NCBI GenBank assembly: GCA_017445115.1
Contig: JAFSUU010000103.1
Coordinates: 1-55,370 of the forward strand
From: Clostridia bacterium
Lineage (GTDB): Bacteria; Bacillota_A; Clostridia; Oscillospirales; CAG-272
Reading direction: 5' to 3'
DNA: 55,370 nt
Within the stretch, counting starts at the first letter, position 1. Each line of letters begins with the position of its first letter. Positions 50,195 through 55,370 of this stretch are shown piece by piece. The notes beneath the pieces are model-generated. The model had not been told where the DNA came from. It did no database searches and worked only from the letters and a program-made list of their open reading frames with translations. The position numbers were made by a program, and so were the translations under genes.

Positions 50195-51187
50195 TCAGAT
50201 CTTTTCGCTTGAATCCCAGAGAAATTCAAACTCGGATTTATACATCTGATAGTACTTTGAGTATTTGTTCAGTTCGTGCTCATAGGTGTTGTCGATATTG
50301 TAATTATTGTAGACGTAGTATTTGACGTGCAGCCTGTCGTACATCTTGTTAAAATCGTTTGCGCCAGAGCCGAACTCGATCGCGTGGTACACATGGAGCA
50401 AAGGTGCGCTGCAAGCTCTGACCTCTATCAGGTCGGGATGCCTTTCCTCATAAAACTTCCACGAATCGCGAAGCCGCTCAAAGGACGGCATATCCGCTTC
50501 CGCATCGCGCATGAAACGTGCGACGATCTCTGCGGCCTCCGGCGTATTTATGAGGATGCGTACCGGGACGTTCATATCTACGAGACGGTCGAGAATCGGT
50601 TTGTTGCGTGATGCGCTGCGCCACGATCCGCCTCCGTGAAACGCAAGATCAACTCTTTTGACCGGTCTGCCGTTTTTCTGTTCAAGATTGTTATTGAAGA
50701 AGTCCGTCGTATTTATCATCTGTTTCACGGGATTAGTGTTTTTGAGAAAACTCTCGCAAAGCCTGTCGATATCGCTGTCTATCGAATAATTCTTGCTTAT
50801 CGCGATACCGTGCATCTCAACGATCTGCTTAAGATTATCCGGCAGTATCTCGTCCTTGACCGAAAAGCCGTCGCAAAGAGCGGGAATAATATGAGGGGTT
50901 TCGGCCTCGAGAGCCCATCTTGCTTCTTTTTCGAGCCAGTCGTCACAGTTGACAGAGCTGTTGTCAAGATCTCCCGGGAACAGTACCATTATGAAGTTGC
51001 TGCTCTTGCTGATAGCCGTCCTCAACTGTTCCTCAAACCCCGTTTTTTCACTGCGGAGCCGTTTGTCGAGAAAAACGTTGTAACCGTTGTTGAACAGCTT
51101 TTCATAAATAAGGTTTGCCATGTAAAACCCGGAATCGTGTCTGTAACTGATGAAAACGTCATAGTATTCGTTGTTGTTAAAATACAT
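50195..51187 (-). CDS. TIR-domain protein with PLD/DUF5919-like C-terminus
   Basis: 330 residues. The N-terminal TIR domain (about 8-135) has YDVFISYRHD, FLDKRL and the helix CDDWLEKEARWAL, which holds the Glu expected in NAD-cleaving TIRs. The C-terminal half (about 165-325) has DLAFHGGGSWRS, PVRILINTPEAAEIVARFM and HVKYYVYNN, an H-x-K that recalls phospholipase-D-like or DUF5919 domains. Bacterial TIR proteins often act in antiphage defence by destroying NAD or making cyclic ADP-ribose signals. No second defence gene adjoins it. AAAGGAG precedes the ATG. Codons are AT-rich; the gene lies between direct repeats. Confidence 0.85.
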   Translation of the reverse strand: MYFNNNEYYDVFISYRHDSGFYMANLIYEKLFNNGYNVFLDKRLRSEKTGFEEQLRTAISKSSNFIMVLFPGDLDNSSVNCDDWLEKEARWALEAETPHIIPALCDGFSVKDEILPDNLKQIVEMHGIAISKNYSIDSDIDRLCESFLKNTNPVKQMINTTDFFNNNLEQKNGRPVKRVDLAFHGGGSWRSASRNKPILDRLVDMNVPVRILINTPEAAEIVARFMRDAEADMPSFERLRDSWKFYEERHPDLIEVRACSAPLLHVYHAIEFGSGANDFNKMYDRLHVKYYVYNNYNIDNTYEHELNKYSKYYQMYKSEFEFLWDSSEKI

Positions 51188-51268
51188 TGATCTTTCTCCT
51201 TTATTACGGCGCGAAGCCGGTATTTGTCTGCTTTCTTAAAGTTTTGAAGTACACAGGGACTTTTTCAA

Positions 51269-51350
51269 AAATTCTCCCCGCACCTCTTTCAAAAAAACGT
51301 TTTGAAAACAATCTAATGATTATTAAGGCACTGAACCGTCATCTGTCATA
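51269..51350. repeat. Direct repeat B flanking the TIR gene
   Basis: Second copy of the 50086-50166 repeat, preceded by a degenerate half of the terminator-like hairpin. It ends two bases before the stop codon of the next small gene. Confidence 0.7.
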
Positions 51351-51352
51351 CG

Positions 51353-51739
51353 CTAACCGTCCACTTCCTTTGAAAATGATGAAACCAGTTTTCCATTATT
51401 ATATAGTTCAATAGTATCGTCGGAAAAGATCAGTTCATAATACACCCCGCTCTCCGGAAATCCCTTGGAACCGTCAAAAATCGCCTTATTTTCATCGACA
51501 AAATGCGCAGGATACTTATACGCGCTGTTATTCTTTTTACTGGTAACTAAAAAGTCTACATCACCATCATGCAAAAAACGCAGTTCTAATGTGTAGTCTT
51601 CGTTTTCATAGTTCTCTGTTCTGATAACAAACTGCGAAATATGGTTATAGACAATATATATTAGTAAAAGCGAGAATAAACAAATCACAACCGCAATTAC
51701 TATTTTTTTCAATTTATTCTTTGAGCATATTCCAAGCAT
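51353..51739 (-). CDS. Small membrane-anchored protein of unknown function
   Basis: 128 residues: a short basic N-terminus (KNKLKK), one transmembrane helix (about 12-33), and an extracytoplasmic beta-rich domain of about 90 residues (DYTLELRFLHDGDVDFLV; YYELIFSDDTIELYNNGK). GAAAGG lies about 10 bases before the ATG. AT-rich. Layout is like the protein at 507-947. No family recognised. Confidence 0.7.
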   Translation of the reverse strand: MLGICSKNKLKKIVIAVVICLFSLLLIYIVYNHISQFVIRTENYENEDYTLELRFLHDGDVDFLVTSKKNNSAYKYPAHFVDENKAIFDGSKGFPESGVYYELIFSDDTIELYNNGKLVSSFSKEVDG

Positions 51740-51854
51740 TTTGCAATTGCCTTTCTAACTCTATAAGACAGAGGCGGTTATGTGCCTTACCGTGGCTTTT
51801 TTGTAAACTATCCCACTGTTGTCTTCAAAGACTTCGGAAAGATTTTGAAAGGGT

Positions 51855-51886
51855 CATGGGAAACTTTTTTCAAAAAGCTTCCCATG
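51855..51886 (-). terminator. Hairpin terminator after the Nif3-like gene
   Basis: CATGGGAAACTTTTT (51855-51869) pairs with AAAAAGCTTCCCATG (51872-51886) with one mismatch. Family member in which the usual GCGGGG end has changed to CATGGG on both arms, that is, with compensating changes. It starts 10 bp past the stop codon. Confidence 0.7.
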
Positions 51887-51896
51887 TCTCATCCAT

Positions 51897-52667
51897 TCAA
51901 ACGACCTTCACGGGCGTGTAGGTGAATATTTCCGCTTCAGCACCGGCGATGGTTCGCGCGAGTTCGGAGAGACGGCGGCAGACGACGACCTCGGTCTCGT
52001 AGTGCCCCGCGGCGACGACGGGAATCCCGTTTTCAACCGCATCGAGCATATCGTTGTACGACACCTCTCCGGTCAGAAGAACGTCGGCGCCCTCGTCCTT
52101 TGCCGTGCCGATAAAGTCCTTTCCGCCTCCGCCGATAACGGCGACTGTGCGGACGACCTCGTCGCCGAGCGAGGCAATTCTGACAGCGGCACAGCCGAGC
52201 TTTTCTTTGACGTACTCGGCGAATTCGTCTATCGTGTACTCCCTGTCAAGCTCCCCTATCCTTCCGCACTCGGGTGCCTCGGAGTCGCCGAATTTGCGGA
52301 CTCGTGACAGCCCGAGCGTCTCTGCGAGACAGTCGTTGACACCGCCGTCGCCCGCGTCGAGACGCGTGTGAAGTGAGATCACCGAGATCCCGTTCAGGAG
52401 CGAAAAGATCACCTTGCGCGGCACGTTGACGTCCGGCGTGACCTCTTTTAACCCCCTGAATATGAGCGGATGGTGAACGAGCACCGTGTCAAATCCGTTT
52501 GCCGCGGCATAGTTTATCGCCTCATCCGTCGCGTCGAGAGCGACGAGAACGCGCGAAATTTCGGAGACCGCGCCGCACGAGACCATAAGTCCGTCGTTGT
52601 CCCACTCGCATGAAAGAGCGCGCGGATAGAGCTTTTCAAGTTCAGCGTAAAATTCGTTGACGTTCAT
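51897..52667 (-). CDS. Nif3-like dinuclear metal-centre protein (YqfO type)
   Basis: 256 residues, the short form without the extra middle domain. Motifs: EWDNDGLM, VALDATDEAI, VLVHHPLIFRGL, SLHTRLDAGDGGVND and, at the C-terminus, TGEVSYNDMLDA and AGHYETE, which supply the His/Asp/Glu metal ligands. GTP cyclohydrolase 1 type 2-like; function unclear. It starts 2 bp after trmK, the standard Firmicutes arrangement. Confidence 0.93.
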   Translation of the reverse strand: MNVNEFYAELEKLYPRALSCEWDNDGLMVSCGAVSEISRVLVALDATDEAINYAAANGFDTVLVHHPLIFRGLKEVTPDVNVPRKVIFSLLNGISVISLHTRLDAGDGGVNDCLAETLGLSRVRKFGDSEAPECGRIGELDREYTIDEFAEYVKEKLGCAAVRIASLGDEVVRTVAVIGGGGKDFIGTAKDEGADVLLTGEVSYNDMLDAVENGIPVVAAGHYETEVVVCRRLSELARTIAGAEAEIFTYTPVKVV

Positions 52668-52669
52668 TT

Positions 52670-53374
52670 TTATTTCTCCAAGTCATTAAGTACTGAAGCG
52701 GTGTATTCCGCCTCGCGAAGCAAAGCTTTGTATTCTTTCTCGGCTTTCGACGCGTCACGCCCGGCACCGCGCAGAGCGGCGACTATTTCTTTTCTGTTTG
52801 CGGTGAGCTTTTTGAGATACATAAGCATCTCGGGCGACGCCTCGCGGCGCTCCCTCTCTCCGGTCACATTATCCGTCTTTCCGTGCTCTCTCACCTCGCC
52901 GGTATAGCGGCACAGAAACGCGACGTAGATTTTTTCTCCCTCGACGGCAGCCCTCTCAAGCGCGATCTCAAAGCCGCTCTCCCAGAGCGCGGCTCGCAGG
53001 TGATCCTCTTTCGTCATCGGCTGAAGCACGAGGAGCGACGCGCCCTTTGAGACTTCCGACTTTGTAACGATGCGCGCGATAAGGTCGCCGCCCATGCCGC
53101 AGACAGCCGCGGAATAATCCCCCTCCGGCACTTTTATATTCTTGAAGCCGTCGGAGAGCGCGAAAACGCACCTGCCCGAGAGGCCCGCCGCGGCGGTGTT
53201 TTTTTTTGCCGCGTCGAGCGGACCGGGGTTAACGTCGGCGAGAAACGCCGACTGATATTTCCCGTCCTCGAGCAGCTTCACGGAGAGATACCCGTGGTCG
53301 CACCCGACGTCGATGACGGTGGCGCCGCTCTGCAGCATTTCATATACGCATTTTAGTCTTGGCGTCAGTTCCAT
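52670..53374 (-). CDS. trmK: tRNA (adenine(22)-N1)-methyltransferase
   Basis: 234 residues. SAM-binding motif VIDVGCDHGYLSVKLL, AVCGMGGDLIARIV in place of the usual motif IV, LQPM, and a C-terminal coiled coil, all typical of TrmK (COG2384). It methylates A22 in the D-loop of tRNA-Ser and tRNA-Leu. The ATG at 53372-53374 is used, 7 bp after the FkbM-family stop codon. Coupled to the Nif3-like gene. Confidence 0.93.
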   Translation of the reverse strand: MELTPRLKCVYEMLQSGATVIDVGCDHGYLSVKLLEDGKYQSAFLADVNPGPLDAAKKNTAAAGLSGRCVFALSDGFKNIKVPEGDYSAAVCGMGGDLIARIVTKSEVSKGASLLVLQPMTKEDHLRAALWESGFEIALERAAVEGEKIYVAFLCRYTGEVREHGKTDNVTGERERREASPEMLMYLKKLTANRKEIVAALRGAGRDASKAEKEYKALLREAEYTASVLNDLEK

Positions 53375-53381
53375 AAAGTTC

Positions 53382-54494
53382 TCATTTCTTATCGTTTCTT
53401 GCCGCAAAGAAGACCAGATCCCAGCAGGGCAGGCACGGCGCCCTGCGGAGGTGGTACGAAAAGTCTTTGCCGGAATATTTATCCTTTATCATAAGCGGAA
53501 GTTTCCATATATCGTCCGTCCGGTGGTAGACCGAGACGGCGAGCGACGGAGCATATTTTTCAAGCAGTTCCGACGCGCCGAAAAGCGCCTTTTCCTCGTC
53601 TCCCTCGACGTCAAGCTTTATAAAATCGACGCGGTCAAGCCCGAGCGAATCGAGCGTGACGGCGCGCACCGTCTTCTCTTTTGCGCGGCGGTTTTTGCCC
53701 GCGGCGCCCGCGCCTCTCGACGAGGATCCGGAGAAGGTCAGTTCGCAGTTTTCATCGTACGCGGCGGCGTTCACGGGCTCGATCTTTACCCCGTACTCCG
53801 CCCCGATCAGAGACGACGCTTCTTGAAGCTTTCTGAAAGTCCCGGGATCCGGCTCAAGCGCGGTTATCTTTTTCAATCCGGAGAGCGAGCGGCACATATC
53901 GAGCGCGCTGTCACCTTTGTACGCGCCGCAGTCGACAGCGTACTCCACACTGCTGACAAGGTCGGCGTAAGATTTTGAAGGCGCGTCGGTGTCTGAAAGA
54001 TATTTCAGTTTTCCGGTTAGGCGGTAGAATACCGCGTCATCGAAGAGTTTCCGGCTTCTGTCGTCCGATAGCATTTCTCTCGCCGCCGACAGCCCGTCTA
54101 TATGCGCTTTTACGTAATCCGCATCGAAGACGCCCTCTCCGTAAAGCGGAACGTCCGGGAGCGCGGCGTCGTATTCTCCGTCGAGCTCGCGTATCCTCTC
54201 CATGACCTCCGCTCTGTTCGAGCCGAAGCAGACGAGGATCTTCATTTTTATGCCGTACCGCGCGGCGACCTCGTCAAAGCTCTCGACGGGAAGCCCCGCG
54301 AAAGTCCTCTCTCTCACAAATCCGTCCGACGCGAAAACTGCGTCGGGACGTCGTCCGAGCGAGGCGAGATATTCTATTATCTTATCCGCGCCGTTGCCAG
54401 TTCCGTAGAGGACGAGAGGCTTTTTTCCGGACGAGAGCTCGTCCTTCAGCGTCGGCGCGGCGAGGTATTTATCGAGAAGTTGATTTTTCGTCAT
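53382..54494 (-). CDS. FkbM-family methyltransferase with N-terminal nucleotide-binding domain
   Basis: 370 residues. The N-terminal part (about 25-115) is Rossmann-like (VLYGTGNGADKIIEYL), as in many sugar-modifying proteins. The C-terminal FkbM domain (about 180-365) has YAVDCGAYKGDSALDM, ALEPDPGTFRKL and FIKLDVEGDEEKAL. FkbM enzymes methylate hydroxyls in polyketides or surface glycans. First gene of the operon with trmK and nif3-like; the association looks incidental. No glycan cluster adjoins it. Confidence 0.9.
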   Translation of the reverse strand: MTKNQLLDKYLAAPTLKDELSSGKKPLVLYGTGNGADKIIEYLASLGRRPDAVFASDGFVRERTFAGLPVESFDEVAARYGIKMKILVCFGSNRAEVMERIRELDGEYDAALPDVPLYGEGVFDADYVKAHIDGLSAAREMLSDDRSRKLFDDAVFYRLTGKLKYLSDTDAPSKSYADLVSSVEYAVDCGAYKGDSALDMCRSLSGLKKITALEPDPGTFRKLQEASSLIGAEYGVKIEPVNAAAYDENCELTFSGSSSRGAGAAGKNRRAKEKTVRAVTLDSLGLDRVDFIKLDVEGDEEKALFGASELLEKYAPSLAVSVYHRTDDIWKLPLMIKDKYSGKDFSYHLRRAPCLPCWDLVFFAARNDKK

Positions 54495-54501
54495 TTCCGT
54501 C

Positions 54502-54530
54502 TTGATTTCAGGCGCCCGATGTTATATAAT
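54502..54530 (+). promoter_or_regulatory. Promoter of the HIT gene
   Basis: TTGATT (54502-54507), 17 bp, TATAAT (54525-54530). It starts 8 bp from the divergent FkbM start codon. Confidence 0.7.
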
Positions 54531-54566
54531 TCTATTGTAAACTACGGCAAAGGACGGCTGAATATT

Positions 54567-54905
54567 ATGGATTGTATTTTTTGTATGATAGCCGAGGGAA
54601 AGATCCCCTCGACAAAAGTTTACGAGGACGACACGGTTCTCGCTTTCCGCGACATCAACCCGCAGGCTCCGGTCCACGTTCTCGTGATACCGAAGGCTCA
54701 CGTTGATTCCTGCGATGCGATAACAGAGGAAAATTCCGACCTCGTCAAAAAGATCTTTGAGACGATCCCGAAGGTCGCGAAAGCCGAGGGGCTGACGAAC
54801 GGCTACCGCGTGATAACAAACGTGGGTGAGGACGGATGCCAGTCCGTGAAGCACATGCATTTCCACGTAGTCGGAGGCTGCAAGCTCGCCGAAAAGATGG
54901 GATGA
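54567..54905 (+). CDS. HIT-family nucleotide hydrolase (HinT-like)
   Basis: 112 residues. CIFCMIAEGKIPS at the N-terminus (zinc-type Cys pair) and the histidine triad HMHFHVVGG at the C-terminus. HinT-like enzymes hydrolyse adenosine phosphoramidates and acyl-adenylates. The ATG at 54567 is chosen because the promoter overlaps any longer frame and the protein then begins as in the family. Own promoter; a terminator-like hairpin lies at 55061-55095. Confidence 0.96.
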   Translation: MDCIFCMIAEGKIPSTKVYEDDTVLAFRDINPQAPVHVLVIPKAHVDSCDAITEENSDLVKKIFETIPKVAKAEGLTNGYRVITNVGEDGCQSVKHMHFHVVGGCKLAEKMG

Positions 54906-54909
54906 AACT

Positions 54910-54990
54910 AATTGAAAATTGAAAGTTGAAAGCGGAAAGTGGCTTTAGTGCGCGGCGTTCGCCGCGCATATCGCTCGCCTGAAAAGGCGT
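54910..54990. repeat. Heptamer array plus ATATCGC hairpin array
   Basis: 54910-54942 has degenerate GAAAGTT/GAAAGTG heptamers. 54950-54990 has two stem-loops (GCGCGGCG/CGCCGCGC and CGCCT/AGGCG), each followed by ATATCGC, a further spacer-word variant of the hairpin arrays. Nothing coding between 54906 and the window end. Confidence 0.6.
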
Positions 54991-55060
54991 ATATCGCATT
55001 TCTTAAAACATTTTTGGAAGAAGTTTTGAAGGCATACGGTGAACAAGTGCACATTTAACA

Positions 55061-55095
55061 AAAGCAGGCTGAAATCAAAATCAGTCTGCTTTTTA
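55061..55095 (+). terminator. Rho-independent terminator
   Basis: AAAGCAGGCTGA (55061-55072) pairs with TCAGTCTGCTTT (55081-55092) with one G-T wobble, followed by a T-rich tract. About 155 bp after the HIT gene. Confidence 0.7.
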
Positions 55096-55108
55096 TTCAG
55101 TCGGATCA

Positions 55109-55272
55109 ATGAAGACGTTCGCTTCGCTCACTGACGAAGTCACTCGCTTTGCTCGTTAATGAAGACGGCAGCTTCGCAGCCTGATGAAGCAAAGCCGCCC
55201 GTTTTAAGAAAACTGTCTCTTCCGAATACTTCATTAGCGAAGCGTCTTCATTAGCCCGAAGGGCGACTTCAT
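55109..55272. repeat. Mirrored small-hairpin array, ATGAAG word
   Basis: The left half has stems such as GTTCGCTTCGCTCAC and GGCAGCTTCGCAGCC, separated by ATGAAG (three copies); the right half has CTTCAT (three copies) between stems such as AGCGAAGCGT and GCCCGAAGGGC. Same class as 37469-37577. The last 100 bases of the window hold no supported feature. Confidence 0.7.
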
Positions 55273-55370
55273 TTCGGCGCGGCAACGATAATTCAAAAAA
55301 CTTCCTTATCACGCCGCGCCGAACGGTCGCCGTTGTTTTTATAGTTTCTAAGATTCAATTGCGCCTGACG

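Noticed and set aside
54745..54999. 84-codon minus-strand frame with FNFQFSIS.
   Set aside because: It is read through GAAAGTT heptamers and hairpins and overlaps the HIT gene on the other strand.

Overview
The window looks like a chromosome segment of an anaerobic, spore-forming Gram-positive bacterium of the class Clostridia, probably a gut or rumen plant-fibre degrader. The evidence is a full-length spoIVA, a rubrerythrin, many dockerin-bearing secreted proteins, lipoproteins, strong GGAGG-type ribosome-binding sites and many sigma-A promoters (TTGACA-like, 17 bp, TATAAT-like). Species cannot be named from the sequence. The first 120 bases form a perfect palindrome that probably marks a contig end.

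Layout. 0.5-5.4 kb: a small membrane protein, then a four-gene minus-strand envelope operon (CapA-like lipoprotein, NAGPA-type phosphodiester glycosidase, membrane-anchored unknown, PAP2 phosphatase). 5.4-9.5 kb: spoIVA, tgt and a tyrosine recombinase. 9.5-21.2 kb: five consecutive paralogues, each signal peptide + N-terminal dockerin + DUF4838-type region, the most striking block here. 21.3-26.2 kb, plus strand: a cytoplasmic GH3 glycosidase, a secreted phosphodiester glycosidase with a C-terminal dockerin, and a rubrerythrin with two rubredoxin domains. 26.7-36.2 kb, signalling and transport: an amino-acid permease fused to a GGDEF domain, then divergently a GAF-ABC ATPase, a very large coiled-coil FtsX-type permease and a dCache-HAMP-PP2C phosphatase. 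36.4-40.6 kb: DUF2804 protein, then an accessory zone with hairpin arrays, two genes interrupted at homopolymer runs, an LRR-like protein, a RelB/Doc-type toxin-antitoxin pair and a tRNA-Leu whose 3' end is duplicated about 270 bp away. 40.6-43.9 kb: esterase, DUF6873-like protein, MATE exporter and GIY-YIG protein in one operon. 44.2-50.0 kb: rpmB, lipoproteins, a MutS-like ATPase, a TIM-barrel epimerase, and an AlgX-like plus DUF4358-like pair. 50.2-54.9 kb: a TIR-domain protein between direct repeats, a small membrane protein, an FkbM-trmK-nif3 operon and a HIT protein.

How it fits together. The dockerin proteins imply a cellulosome-like or surface-attached glycan system, although no cohesin or scaffoldin is present here. 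The GH3 enzyme could finish oligosaccharide breakdown inside the cell. The envelope operons (CapA/NAGPA/PAP2; AlgX/DUF4358) point to surface polymer modification. Intergenic DNA is unusually rich in two kinds of palindromic element: a terminator-like hairpin found after many genes, and arrays of small hairpins separated by a fixed short word that differs between arrays.
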